A stretch of 33,932 nucleotides of DNA from a virus: positions 1-33,932 of IMG/VR virus record IMGVR_UViG_3300042892_004538; one strand, given 5' to 3'. Positions 8,538 through 17,179 of this stretch are shown here, in pieces. Numbering within the stretch: position 1 is the stretch's first letter; each line of letters starts with the position of its first letter. The notes under the pieces were generated by a model. That model ran no database searches. It had not been told where the DNA came from and saw only the letters and a program-made list of their open reading frames with translations. The translations under genes and the position numbers were made by a program.

Positions 8538-9940
8538 TATTTTTTAGGTCTCTTTCCGCTGGCATCGGTCCAGGGCTCGTGGGCCGGAGCCACAGTACAG
8601 CCGGTCACAATAGTTCCGCCCGATTGCCATAGTCCGCCCGAGAGTTTGGTATCTGTTTTTGGCGTGGTTGTGGGTGGGGTCACTGGTGTTGGAATTCCGG
8701 GTTTGCCGGTGTTTAACAACAACATGCCGCCAAACACAGTGGTCTTGATCAAACTAGACACGTCGAGTAAACCGCCGGCTGTCAGACTGGCTTTGCCTAG
8801 AGCACTCAAGGTCAACATACCGTTGCATTTGAGGCTGGCAAGTCCCACTGCCGAAGCACTGAAGTTTCCTGATGTGGCCATGCTGATGGAGCCCAGGGGA
8901 GATTTATCATTGCCCACCGCGGTCATTTTGATATTTGGTGCACTAAGGTTCAACAACACATCACTGTGAAGATTTAGCACACCTTGTGTGCGTAGATTAA
9001 ATCCAGCTCCAGCATACACATTGATCTGACCATTGTTGCTGAATTCCATCCATTGATTGCCTGATGCAGATGCAATATATAGTACCTGCTCGGAATCGTT
9101 CATGAGTATTTGATGCCCACCGGAGGTGCGTAGTCGCATGAGTTGGTCTTTGCCGTCAGCATCGCCGTCATCCATGACAAACTGATGTCCACCTGTTCTG
9201 GCAATTACAATCTGTGGAGCACCAGCAATTTGATCGCCTTTGGTTATTTTTCTACCGGGTGTGCTGATGCCGTACACGTTGCTGGGTGCTTCTCGAAGGC
9301 TGCTGCTGCTGATAGCACCACGTATGGGATCTCTGTCTAGCCCTTGTCTGACCAACAACTGGCTTTGGAACTCGTGTGGGTATCGAGGTGTGTTGGTGAG
9401 TCCGTCGGCATCAAAGGCCGTGGGTTCTTTGGTACTGTATTCTACCACCGGCAACACGCTGCTGCCAGTGGCCGTGATAGATGTGGGAGTTCTTGTGAAG
9501 TTCTTGCCGCCAATGGCTCGACCAAGGCCGGGAACCATGTGATGGCTGCTGGAGTCATAGATGCAACCAATCCAGTACCAGGCACCGCTGGGTGTGCAAA
9601 TAACCAAGACCTTGTTGCCAATATCGGGCGGTACCATCCACATGCCATAACTTTGTCCCACTGTAAATGGTCCGTCAGGCAACTGTTGATTTTGTGCATC
9701 GGTGCCGTAGGTAGTACCATAAAATGGGCTGCAATAGCTGGCTACCACTGTGTCGTCGGCTGTAGCCGGCGTGACCCGACCAGTGTCTTCGGTGATCTTG
9801 ACTCGCAGTTGTCCCATCCTGTTGCCTTCCACATGCGATACCACTATGGCTTCGAATGGGCCAGGCGAGTATGACGATGTCTTGCTGTCTAGGACCGAGG
9901 TTGGATCGGGTCCTGATTTTCTTATTTGATCTGTGGCCAT
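8537..9940 (-). CDS. 5: Baseplate hub/tail-spike protein gp5 (no lysozyme domain)
   Basis: The 467-residue protein matches the gp5/VgrG-like puncturing spike. Residues about 28-130 form an OB-fold type domain (FEAIVVSHVEGNRMGQLRV to NKVLVICTPSGAWYWIG). The middle has the characteristic GGHQFVMDDGD and GGHQILMNDSEQ repeats, and the later part has short beta repeats (GNFSASAVGLASLKCNG) expected of a triple-stranded beta-helix. The C-terminus is Pro/Thr-rich and ends with an AHEPWTDASGKRPKK segment like that of marine T4-like gp5 proteins. The T4 lysozyme domain that normally sits between OB-fold and helix is absent. ATG 9940 follows the upstream gene by 16 bases, and the stop overlaps the next start (TAATG). 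Confidence 0.87.
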   Translation of the reverse strand: MATDQIRKSGPDPTSVLDSKTSSYSPGPFEAIVVSHVEGNRMGQLRVKITEDTGRVTPATADDTVVASYCSPFYGTTYGTDAQNQQLPDGPFTVGQSYGMWMVPPDIGNKVLVICTPSGAWYWIGCIYDSSSHHMVPGLGRAIGGKNFTRTPTSITATGSSVLPVVEYSTKEPTAFDADGLTNTPRYPHEFQSQLLVRQGLDRDPIRGAISSSSLREAPSNVYGISTPGRKITKGDQIAGAPQIVIARTGGHQFVMDDGDADGKDQLMRLRTSGGHQILMNDSEQVLYIASASGNQWMEFSNNGQINVYAGAGFNLRTQGVLNLHSDVLLNLSAPNIKMTAVGNDKSPLGSISMATSGNFSASAVGLASLKCNGMLTLSALGKASLTAGGLLDVSSLIKTTVFGGMLLLNTGKPGIPTPVTPPTTTPKTDTKLSGGLWQSGGTIVTGCTVAPAHEPWTDASGKRPKK

Positions 9941-9956
9941 GTTTTAATTGATTCCT

Positions 9957-12116
9957 CTATTGTCTTGAATCGCCATTGACTTGTATTGCCCAGGGCAACA
10001 AAGACTCCCTGTCTATTGGAATGTTTGTGTCAAGAATAGGAATAGGTTCGTTGCTGACATTGTCGGGGTCATAATTGTCCCCAAGTGGAAGATTTGGGTT
10101 GGTTGGCACCAGATCCTGATCGTTGTTATAGCCCACTTCAACTGGTCCATCTGTTCTGCGATTTCCGGTGTTGGTAGCCTGATTGTAGAAGTTAGGGGCT
10201 TCGTCATTCATGATTCTCACCAGACTCAACACCTGTTCAAATTTACCATTGGCAAATCGATTGTTCACAGTCAGTATCTTGTATTGTCCACTGAACAGGC
10301 TTGGGCTGTATTGTGGTTGTGGATATGCCAGTCCTTGATTTTCTAGGTCTATGTCCATGTCCACTGGAGAATTTATGTTGACTTTCACAATTACCTCACC
10401 GCGATCCATGGGATAATGTCCATTGCGCCGAGCATAAGCCGAAGCAGAAATGCTCCAGTTGTTGAAGTCTGATGCTGATTCAGGGTCAGGTATGTACAAC
10501 CAATCGTCTTGTTTGATCAAGGTAGGGTCGCCCACTATGGTCAATTGCAAGGCCAGCATTTCTTGATTTTGTGCAGTATATATACTTTTTAACACATCAG
10601 CAGCCGACTGTGCAGCCGGTCTGTCAATCACGTTCATGCCCGAAGTGACAGATCTGTCGCCCACTATGAATCTGTATTTCACAGGAGTGATGGTGGGTAT
10701 GCTGGCCAGTTGTGGATGTATCTTGGAAATAATTGCCGGATTCAGGCTCACAACATTTCGACCTGTAGTTTGTAGTTGCTCGTATTCTGTGTCCTCGGTG
10801 CTGTCTTCGGCGGCCTTGGCTGCTGTAAATGCCATGATTGCAGTATAGTAGGTGCTGTCAAAATTTATTTTGAGATCAATGATGTCGGTGTTCAACCCGG
10901 TGTACAGATAATTGTAATATTTTGATGTGTAAGGAATGGTATCGGTGTACAAGGTAGGCACCTCTGGGCGTCGTACCGACCACATGGCGTATTGTTGGAT
11001 ATTGTAAGTGACTAGTTTGGGATAGCGATTGGTCCGCACATCTATTTCTGGTCCTTGTCGGTTACCATCAATATCAATTCCACCGTATTCAATCTTGGTT
11101 GTGGTCTTGATGGCGTTAAAGATACCAGTTTGATCCACGCTGGCAGGATTTTCGTATGCATTGGCTTCTAGCCGCAACTGTTCTTTTATGAGAAAATCAC
11201 TGTGTGCCATGACCTTGGTTATGATATCCAATATGGGCGTGCCACGAGGTATGGTAAAATTAGATTTGTCTAGTTGTATGTCTTTGACCTTGGGATTGGC
11301 CTTGGCCAAGGATACCTTGGTTTCGTTTACTATCTTGCTGTCACGAATTCCGGGATCTATCTTAAAAAAGAATCCGTCGCCATGAGTGGCCTTGTTTTTA
11401 GCTATCAACCCGACTTGAAAATTCAAAAACTTTTCTTCTAGCTCTTTGAAAAATTCTCCCACTGTACCAGCAGTGATGTTGAACAATTCGGGCGTGGTAG
11501 ATAGCTCCGTGGACTGTAACACATGTCCTCCGGCAGGCACAAAATCTATCTTGTATTCGGTGCCTCTTGTGGTCACTTCCACTTTCATGGTCAGCAACCT
11601 GATGGGGAATCGCTTGGTGTACGTGGTCACGTCACTTTCGCCCTTGGGGATTTCTTCTCCGTTGTCGTCGTATCCTTTGAATTCCAACTGCAACATGTAG
11701 GGATTTTCACAGTAGTTTTGGTAGGTTTTGCCGTCCCAGGAGGCAGCAATCAGTGTGTCAATCAAGGTCACACCATAGGGTTCCAGTATGGTCATTGATC
11801 CTTTGATCATGTTGCTGCTTTTACTGGTTTTGTTGGGTGCTATCACTGAATCAAATTGCACAGTTTGTATGTGATAATTCAATCCCAGGGTACCCGGTTG
11901 CCTGCGTTCAGGATACACTCCACCGTCTTGGGCCACAACAAAACTGCGAGAATTGGTTGGCATCCATGTCATGGCGTCTGTGGCACTTTTGGAATCCATG
12001 AGCCTGTTGAAATCGGACACATTCAGCCACCACAGACTCCACGAGTAGGTGTATGACGCATACTGGTGGAGAGGATTTGGGTTTACCTCATTTGGTGCTG
12101 GATACTTGATGGTCAT
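9957..12116 (-). CDS. Large baseplate hub-like structural protein
   Basis: The 719-residue protein was not matched to a named T4 gene with confidence. It starts MTIKYPAPNEVNPNPLHQYASYTYSWSL; the ASYTY...L pattern recalls a structural protein next to gp5 in marine T4-like phages. Mid-protein segments (FPIRLLTMKVEVTTRGTEYKIDFVPAGG; GDPTLIKQDDWLYIPDP; GQYKILTVNNRFANGKFEQVLSLVRI) resemble gp27/gpD-type hub proteins, whose C-terminal domains end with a similar beta motif. Position next to gp5 fits a hub that binds the spike. The frame can begin at TTG 12122, but ATG 12116 is preferred; it lies two bases beyond the gp53 stop. The structural role is confident; the gp27-like role is inferred. Confidence 0.65.
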   Translation of the reverse strand: MTIKYPAPNEVNPNPLHQYASYTYSWSLWWLNVSDFNRLMDSKSATDAMTWMPTNSRSFVVAQDGGVYPERRQPGTLGLNYHIQTVQFDSVIAPNKTSKSSNMIKGSMTILEPYGVTLIDTLIAASWDGKTYQNYCENPYMLQLEFKGYDDNGEEIPKGESDVTTYTKRFPIRLLTMKVEVTTRGTEYKIDFVPAGGHVLQSTELSTTPELFNITAGTVGEFFKELEEKFLNFQVGLIAKNKATHGDGFFFKIDPGIRDSKIVNETKVSLAKANPKVKDIQLDKSNFTIPRGTPILDIITKVMAHSDFLIKEQLRLEANAYENPASVDQTGIFNAIKTTTKIEYGGIDIDGNRQGPEIDVRTNRYPKLVTYNIQQYAMWSVRRPEVPTLYTDTIPYTSKYYNYLYTGLNTDIIDLKINFDSTYYTAIMAFTAAKAAEDSTEDTEYEQLQTTGRNVVSLNPAIISKIHPQLASIPTITPVKYRFIVGDRSVTSGMNVIDRPAAQSAADVLKSIYTAQNQEMLALQLTIVGDPTLIKQDDWLYIPDPESASDFNNWSISASAYARRNGHYPMDRGEVIVKVNINSPVDMDIDLENQGLAYPQPQYSPSLFSGQYKILTVNNRFANGKFEQVLSLVRIMNDEAPNFYNQATNTGNRRTDGPVEVGYNNDQDLVPTNPNLPLGDNYDPDNVSNEPIPILDTNIPIDRESLLPWAIQVNGDSRQ

Positions 12117-12118
12117 TG

Positions 12119-12421
12119 TCAAATGCCTAGTTGTTGTTGAACCACTGCCTTGGTAGGAACGTATATTATGGTGCCGGTGACGAAATTCAGCAAAGGATCT
12201 CGTAACACATCGGGATTACGCACAGCAAACACCCACCACAGACTGCTGTCCTGATACAGGTCGTTGGCCAGGAGGTCGGGACGGAATTGATAAATCTGAT
12301 CAATTTGATATATGGCATCTGTTACATGGCCAGCGATGGTTTTTCCTGGCCATACGTCTAGAAACTTGCCCCAGGTCTGTGTGCCCGAATATGGACTGGT
12401 ACGTGAATATGCGTATGCCAT
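12119..12421 (-). CDS. 53: Baseplate wedge protein gp53-like
   Basis: The 100-residue protein carries the gp53 core: YQIDQIYQFRPDLLANDLYQDSSLWWVFAVRNPDVLRDPL followed by a LysM-like FVTGTIIYVPTKAVV end. In T4-like phages this family clips adjacent baseplate wedges together. It is shorter than T4 gp53 (about 196 residues), as is usual in environmental T4-like phages. Its ATG shares an A with the stop of the upstream gene (TAATG), implying coupled translation. Confidence 0.75.
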   Translation of the reverse strand: MAYAYSRTSPYSGTQTWGKFLDVWPGKTIAGHVTDAIYQIDQIYQFRPDLLANDLYQDSSLWWVFAVRNPDVLRDPLLNFVTGTIIYVPTKAVVQQQLGI

Positions 12422-13437
12422 TATAGGAATCCACCGTTCTTGATGTTGTTGTTCACGTACTTGGTGGGTTGGGTGGCACCAAAGCCCGAAGCTTGACCTG
12501 CGGCACCCACACGATTGATTAGGCTACCACGAGCAAAATCTTCCAGGCTGAATCCTTGGCTTTGCGCCAGTCTGCTGTAGACCGGTTGCAGTGAAAGGCT
12601 CATCTGGCTGGTGGTTGGTAGTCTGGTGCTGTTGAGTCTGGGATTGAGTCCTTGGCTGCCTCTAGTGACACTGGGCTCAGGAATATCTACATAGTCTACA
12701 TCTGCAGGCATGGTATGACTGAAACTGGTGACCACACAAGGCACATTGGGCAGATAGTATTGACCATAACCATTGAGGTACACAATGGGTGGAGGGTTAC
12801 CAGCGGCTGGACCATAACCAAAAAACATCTTGGTACAACTGCGAAAGAAATATATTGCAGCCAACAGATACTGACCTTCATTGACGTTTTGTACTGTAAA
12901 GTCTGTGTTCAGGGTTATCGCTGACACTTCACTGTTGTCATAAAAATACTGAGTATAATTGCTGTGTGTTAGTTTCTGCGGAGTGTAACTGGCTGTGTGT
13001 GCCACTGTGATTGTGGGCGTGTAAGGAAATACCACACCTATGCGTTTGGTTCCACCTAGACCGGTTATTTGTCCCAGAGCCGCACCAATTGGGTTGTCTG
13101 AACCACCACCGCTTTCAGTGACCAACGGACTCATGAGTGCATTTCCCTGTGGGTCATTGTAAAAATACTTGCTGTTGGGAGCCAGGCTTACTCGCACACG
13201 CCAATCTGAGCTGGCATTGGGAAATGATGGAAAAACAAATCTGGGTGCAGGACCCACGGTTCTTGAACTGTATCTAAACATGTCTGCAGTATTTTGACGT
13301 GTGCTCATGCCATTGGGCGCCAGACCCACAGCACCGGTCAAACCATTGCTGATGTTTTGCCCCAGTTGTGAACCAAACGACTGCTGTGAGCCATTGAGTG
13401 GACTTCCTGGTAATTGTGCGTTGGACAAGACTGGCAT
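12421..13437 (-). CDS. Baseplate tube-cap/initiator-like protein (gp48/gp54 position)
   Basis: The 338-residue protein is the first gene of the minus-strand block. It contains WRVRVSLAPNSKYFY, GVVFPYTPTITVAHTASYTP and LPNVPCVVTSFSHTMPADVDYV, a pattern of beta strands like tail-tube or tube-initiator folds. The N- and C-terminal segments are Gly/Ser/Gln-rich. Its place beside gp53 suggests the baseplate tube-initiating gp48/gp54 role, but sequence identity to those T4 proteins cannot be seen by eye. It is preceded by a late-promoter-like motif (13458-13466) and a good Shine-Dalgarno (CAGGAAA) before ATG 13437. Confidence 0.55.
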   Translation of the reverse strand: MPVLSNAQLPGSPLNGSQQSFGSQLGQNISNGLTGAVGLAPNGMSTRQNTADMFRYSSRTVGPAPRFVFPSFPNASSDWRVRVSLAPNSKYFYNDPQGNALMSPLVTESGGGSDNPIGAALGQITGLGGTKRIGVVFPYTPTITVAHTASYTPQKLTHSNYTQYFYDNSEVSAITLNTDFTVQNVNEGQYLLAAIYFFRSCTKMFFGYGPAAGNPPPIVYLNGYGQYYLPNVPCVVTSFSHTMPADVDYVDIPEPSVTRGSQGLNPRLNSTRLPTTSQMSLSLQPVYSRLAQSQGFSLEDFARGSLINRVGAAGQASGFGATQPTKYVNNNIKNGGFL

Positions 13438-13457
13438 GTGATTTCCTGTGTTATACA

Positions 13458-13466
13458 GTATTTATT
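13458..13466 (-). promoter_or_regulatory. Late promoter-like motif for the baseplate operon
   Basis: The minus strand reads AATAAATAC. T4-type geometry puts the start near 13453, leaving a leader of about 16 bases that contains CAGGAAA before ATG 13437. This would be the head promoter of the whole minus-strand structural block. Confidence 0.6.
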
Positions 13467-13513
13467 GACATCATTAACGGCGCAGATAATGTTTTTAGTT
13501 TTTCAAAATTAGG

Positions 13514-13543
13514 TTGACACAGACAAATTAAATATGTTAGTAT
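13514..13543 (+). promoter_or_regulatory. Sigma70-type promoter for gp55
   Basis: TTGACA (13514-13519) is followed after 18 bases by TAGTAT (13538-13543). The -35 box is perfect; the -10 box matches four of six. The predicted start near 13550 falls after the GTG at 13544 and before the GTG at 13568, which helps choose the gp55 start. It is back to back with the late promoter for the minus-strand block. Confidence 0.6.
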
Positions 13544-13567
13544 GTGCTAACTTTAAAGGAACTAAAG

Positions 13568-14452
13568 GTGCGCCATAATTATCTCAACAACAAAGACATT
13601 CTCAAAGAAATACACAAAAGCAAGACAACCTACTGTTCATATCCCAATCCACAGGATGCAGACTATGACATTATCTTGCCCGATGTGAGCAAAATAAACA
13701 AAAAGAATATCATGCAGGGACGGCGCAATCGAGCTGAACGCCTGGCCAAATTGGCGCATGAAGCAGCCACTGTGGATGGCGTCAAACGCCGATTAGATGA
13801 ATTTGAGATCAAACTCAAAGATGTCAAAGATTCTGACGTGGTATTTAGAGTCATGACCTGGGATCATATTCCCATTGACGATGTCAAAAGTCGCAAGGCT
13901 GCTATCAAGGCCTTGGAAGAGGAAGAAGGTACTATTCCGCATTCGGAATACGACGACGATGAATTGGACTTGGCTGGTAATACCAAATATGTAAAATGCA
14001 ACTTTCCGCCGTTTCAACACTTCCGAGTCAACGAAGCTGTAGAACCGGTGTGTGTGGGCAAGAGTCACTGGAAAGGTGATTTAGAAAAAGGCGCATTCAC
14101 TCGCGAACATGGAAAAATGACCCCCAAGTTGGCCAACATGTTTATCAAGTTGTGCGAACGCTATGCCACAAGATCAAACTGGCGTGGCTACACCTACAAC
14201 GATGAAATGCGTAGCCAAGCATTACTACAGTTAAGTCAAATTGGTCTACAGTTTGATGAAGCCAAGAGTCAAAATCCCTTTGCTTATTACACTGCTGCCA
14301 TAACCAATTCGTTTACTCGGGTGCTCAACATTGAAAAACGCAATCAGAATCTGCGTGATGACATACTAGAAATGAACAACCTGACTCCCAGTTACACACG
14401 TCAAGGCATGAAAATCAGCACCGGAGGTAGTGATGGCGGCTACGACGATTGA
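13568..14452 (+). CDS. 55: Late-transcription sigma factor gp55
   Basis: The 294-residue protein matches T4 gp55, the small sigma-like factor that directs host RNA polymerase to late promoters. The N-terminus RHNYLNNKDILKEI is typical (gp55 proteins start with a YVNNK-like block). The C-terminal half has KMTPKLANMFIKLCERYATRSNW, YNDEMRSQALLQLSQIGLQFD and NPFAYYTAAITNSFTRVLNIEKR, equivalent to sigma region 2, which recognises the -10 element. GTG 13568 is chosen over GTG 13544 because AAAGGA lies seven bases ahead of it and the predicted promoter would start transcription after 13544. An acidic stretch (about residues 117-140) separates the halves. The protein is longer than T4 gp55 (about 185 residues). 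Confidence 0.9.
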   Translation: MRHNYLNNKDILKEIHKSKTTYCSYPNPQDADYDIILPDVSKINKKNIMQGRRNRAERLAKLAHEAATVDGVKRRLDEFEIKLKDVKDSDVVFRVMTWDHIPIDDVKSRKAAIKALEEEEGTIPHSEYDDDELDLAGNTKYVKCNFPPFQHFRVNEAVEPVCVGKSHWKGDLEKGAFTREHGKMTPKLANMFIKLCERYATRSNWRGYTYNDEMRSQALLQLSQIGLQFDEAKSQNPFAYYTAAITNSFTRVLNIEKRNQNLRDDILEMNNLTPSYTRQGMKISTGGSDGGYDD

Positions 14453-14464
14453 GCAAATCCTCAG

Positions 14465-14493
14465 TTGATATTAACCACATAATCCTGTATACT
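14465..14493 (+). promoter_or_regulatory. Sigma70-type promoter abutting gp47
   Basis: TTGATA (14465-14470) and TATACT (14488-14493) are separated by 17 bases. The predicted transcription start is about 14500, one base before the gp47 ATG at 14501, and no Shine-Dalgarno is visible. The message may be leaderless or nearly so. Confidence 0.6.
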
Positions 14494-14500
14494 TGAAACT

Positions 14501-15520
14501 ATGACCAACCTTTTCAAAAAGGCTGCGGTGTTCACAGACATACACTTTGGACTCAAAAGCAACAGCCAACTACACAACGAAGACTGTCTTAATTTTGTAA
14601 AATGGGCCACTGCCCGGGCAAAAGAAAACGGTTGCGAAACCGCCATGTTCCTGGGTGACTGGCACAACAATCGTGCGTCCATCAACATTGTCACGCTCAA
14701 CTACAGCCTCCGAGCCCTGGAGCATCTAAATGAAAACTTTGAGCAGACTTTCTTTATTCCTGGAAATCATGATTTGTATTATCGCGACAAGCGAGATGTA
14801 CAGAGTGTGGAATGGGCCAAGCACCTTAGTAGAATACATATCTGTAACGACTGGACCACTCATGGCGACGTTACTATTGCGCCGTGGTTGGTGGGAGACG
14901 ACTTTAAGCGTCTAAAGAAACTCAAAGGCAAGTACATGTTTGGACACTTCGAGTTGCCCGGATATTTGATGAATGCCATGGTGGCCATGCCCGATCATGG
15001 TGAAGTAGATCCCAAAAACGATTTGAAAGGGTTTGAGCATGTGTTCTCTGGGCACTTCCACAAGCGCCAGACCAAGGGCAACATCACTTACCTGGGCAAC
15101 TGTTTCCCGCACAACTATGCCGATGCCGGCGACGATGATCGCGGACTCATGATCCTGGAGTGGGGCAAAGATCCTGTGTATCATGCCTGGCCCGACCAAC
15201 CTATATATCGTGTGTTCCAACTTAGTGATGTGCTCAAACACACCGAAGTCATGCTTCGACCCAACATGCATGTGCGTGTAAATCTGGACATTGACATCAG
15301 CTACGAAGAAGCCACATTTATCAAAGAAACATTTATTGACACATACAAACTAAGAGAAATTACCTTGATTCCGGCCAAGGTAACCGACCTTACCGAATAC
15401 GAAATACAAGGCAACATAGCATTTGAGTCAGTGGATCAAATTGTGTTTGGTCAATTGAATTCGATTGAAAGCGAACAGTTTAATAAAAATCTCCTGTTGG
15501 ATATTTATAGAAATCTATGA
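14501..15520 (+). CDS. 47: Recombination endonuclease subunit gp47 (Mre11/SbcD-like)
   Basis: The 339-residue protein is the nuclease subunit that pairs with the gp46 ATPase to resect DNA ends for recombination-dependent replication. All metallophosphoesterase motifs are present: FTDIHFG (Asp13, His15), FLGDWHNNR, IPGNHDLYY, MFGHFELPG and FSGHFHKRQ, which together bind the two metal ions. Length matches T4 gp47 (about 340). The stop overlaps the next ATG by four bases (ATGA). Between gp47 and gp46, adjacent partners in function, two other genes are inserted. Confidence 0.95.
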   Translation: MTNLFKKAAVFTDIHFGLKSNSQLHNEDCLNFVKWATARAKENGCETAMFLGDWHNNRASINIVTLNYSLRALEHLNENFEQTFFIPGNHDLYYRDKRDVQSVEWAKHLSRIHICNDWTTHGDVTIAPWLVGDDFKRLKKLKGKYMFGHFELPGYLMNAMVAMPDHGEVDPKNDLKGFEHVFSGHFHKRQTKGNITYLGNCFPHNYADAGDDDRGLMILEWGKDPVYHAWPDQPIYRVFQLSDVLKHTEVMLRPNMHVRVNLDIDISYEEATFIKETFIDTYKLREITLIPAKVTDLTEYEIQGNIAFESVDQIVFGQLNSIESEQFNKNLLLDIYRNL

Positions 15521-15888
15521 CCCTGGATGAAGCCAAATCAAGTCTACTGCTACAATACCAAATCGATCATTTCATTGATTTAAAACAATTTGAGCCAGAT
15601 CTCAAAGGGCAGTTATACAACTGTTTGCGTAAGATTCGCAAGGAATCTTTTACCGATCAGGAACGTATAGTGTTTGTTGCACAACGACCCTTGATCAAAT
15701 CTTATGCCGACCAACCACACGATGTTATTTCCATGCTGGAGCAAAACATACAGCACCACGATATTGCACATTTTTTTCTCATAGTGTTGTCCAACATAGA
15801 TACCATTGCGGAAGAATTAGAATATGTGCGTGCCAAATACAATCCGCAGGAAAATATACCAATGGCACACATATTGGCGCATGAATAA
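15517..15888 (+). CDS. Small protein of unknown function in gp47-gp46 operon
   Basis: The 123-residue protein was not recognised. It looks mostly helical and soluble, with no signal peptide, membrane segment or cysteine motif. It begins MTLDEAKSSLLLQYQIDHF and ends with a charged helix (EELEYVRAKYN). It overlaps gp47 by four bases upstream and the radical SAM gene by eight bases downstream, so the three are probably translated together. The tight packing suggests a role linked to one of the neighbours, but nothing in the sequence says which. Confidence 0.75.
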   Translation: MTLDEAKSSLLLQYQIDHFIDLKQFEPDLKGQLYNCLRKIRKESFTDQERIVFVAQRPLIKSYADQPHDVISMLEQNIQHHDIAHFFLIVLSNIDTIAEELEYVRAKYNPQENIPMAHILAHE

Positions 15889-17170
15889 AGTATTTCCCAT
15901 ACACAACCAATCTGCTTGTTTGTTAAAATGGGCCTGGAGTACCATCTACTTTAATAGTGGAACCACAGCCAGCTGTCATCGCACACAAAAATATGCTATT
16001 GCCCCGAATAACTTTGATCTGTTTCATAATTTACCGGACAAAATTGCGGCCAGGAATCACATGCAACATGGAATATGGCCTGGTGCCGGGTGCGAATATT
16101 GTAAAAAAGTCGAAGATGCGGACGGACTAAGTGATAGACAAAGCACTTTACAGCAAGACAATGGGTGGCTGGTTCCGCCTGAGCTTGTCACAGACTCAAC
16201 TGCCACTGCTGTTACTCCTACCATACTAGAAGTTTATTTTAAAAATACCTGCAACATGAAGTGTGTTTACTGTGGCCCACATCATAGTAGCCTGTGGGAA
16301 GAAGAAAATAGAAAATTTGACAGTTCATTTCACAATAGAACATTTGATATCAAACAGGCGCAACACAATGATCATTATGATCAAATGGTTGCAGATTTAT
16401 GGAAGTACCTGGACAAAAATGATCGATACAAAAATATCAAACGATATCATATCTTGGGTGGCGAACCATTCTTAATGAGTGAGTTAGACGACAGCATCGA
16501 GTTTTGGCGCACTCATCCCAACCCTGATTTAATTTTTAGCATAATAACCAACTTGAACATACCTACCATAAGATTTGAACGGTATCTCTCACAGTTTAGA
16601 AAATTGGTGCTGTCCAACAAGATTTGGAAATTGCAAATCACCGCAAGCCTGGATTGCTGGGACAGTGAACAAGAATATGTACGATACGGGTTAGATTTAC
16701 AACAGTGGCAACAAAACTTTGAGCTTTTGTTGAATCAGCCCTGGATTTCTGTCAGCATCAATAGTGCCGTATCTGCGTTGACCATCAAATCCTTGCCCAA
16801 GTTGTTGCAACGTATCAATGAGTGGAACACTCAACAAACAGCAACAGCCACGTGGTTTCAACGTGAGTGGGTGGCCGAACCTATTGTTCACAGTTTTAAC
16901 ACATCAGCCGAGTTTGATAATCCATATTTCTTTGATGGTGCTGTATTTGCCAAAGACTTTGAGCGTATACTGGCGTTGATGCCGCAAGACAACACAGTGC
17001 AACAAGCTCAACATCGAGCCATGCAAGGAATTGCGACCACAAGTTTGTCATCCAAGAACAACACAGATCAAATCAATAAATTAAAACAATATCTCACAAT
17101 GCTGGACCAACGACGCAACACACATTGGCCTAGCCATTTTGCTTGGCTTGATCAAGACTTTAGTGTATAA
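15881..17170 (+). CDS. Radical SAM protein, twitch-type, between gp47 and gp46
   Basis: The 429-residue protein has the radical SAM cluster motif CNMKCVYC (Cys124, Cys128, Cys131), which binds the 4Fe-4S cluster that cleaves S-adenosylmethionine, and a downstream ILGGEPFL block (the GGEP SAM-binding motif). The N-terminus holds further cysteines (SCHRTQ, GAGCEYCKKVE) that may form an additional metal site. This arrangement resembles the 'twitch domain' radical SAM proteins common in environmental T4-like phages, whose substrate is unknown. ATG 15881 is preferred over an upstream start at 15824, which would overlap the preceding gene by 65 bases; the N-terminus MNKVFPIHNQSAC is family-like. 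The last bases contain the probable gp46 promoter. Confidence 0.82.
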   Translation: MNKVFPIHNQSACLLKWAWSTIYFNSGTTASCHRTQKYAIAPNNFDLFHNLPDKIAARNHMQHGIWPGAGCEYCKKVEDADGLSDRQSTLQQDNGWLVPPELVTDSTATAVTPTILEVYFKNTCNMKCVYCGPHHSSLWEEENRKFDSSFHNRTFDIKQAQHNDHYDQMVADLWKYLDKNDRYKNIKRYHILGGEPFLMSELDDSIEFWRTHPNPDLIFSIITNLNIPTIRFERYLSQFRKLVLSNKIWKLQITASLDCWDSEQEYVRYGLDLQQWQQNFELLLNQPWISVSINSAVSALTIKSLPKLLQRINEWNTQQTATATWFQREWVAEPIVHSFNTSAEFDNPYFFDGAVFAKDFERILALMPQDNTVQQAQHRAMQGIATTSLSSKNNTDQINKLKQYLTMLDQRRNTHWPSHFAWLDQDFSV

Positions 17171-17171
17171 T
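17143..17171 (+). promoter_or_regulatory. Sigma70-type promoter abutting gp46
   Basis: A perfect TATAAT (17166-17171) follows TTGGCT (17143-17148, four of six) after 17 bases. The predicted start near 17178 lies two bases before the gp46 ATG at 17180, with no Shine-Dalgarno. It overlaps the end of the preceding radical SAM gene. Confidence 0.5.
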
Positions 17172-17179
17172 AAGAACCT

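Noticed and set aside
12117-12122. TTG 12122 as start of the large hub-like protein
   Set aside because: ATG 12116 is two codons downstream in the same frame and is the more likely initiator.
15824-15880. Upstream start for the first radical SAM protein
   Set aside because: It would overlap the preceding gene by 65 bases and adds residues that look random; ATG 15881 gives a family-like start.
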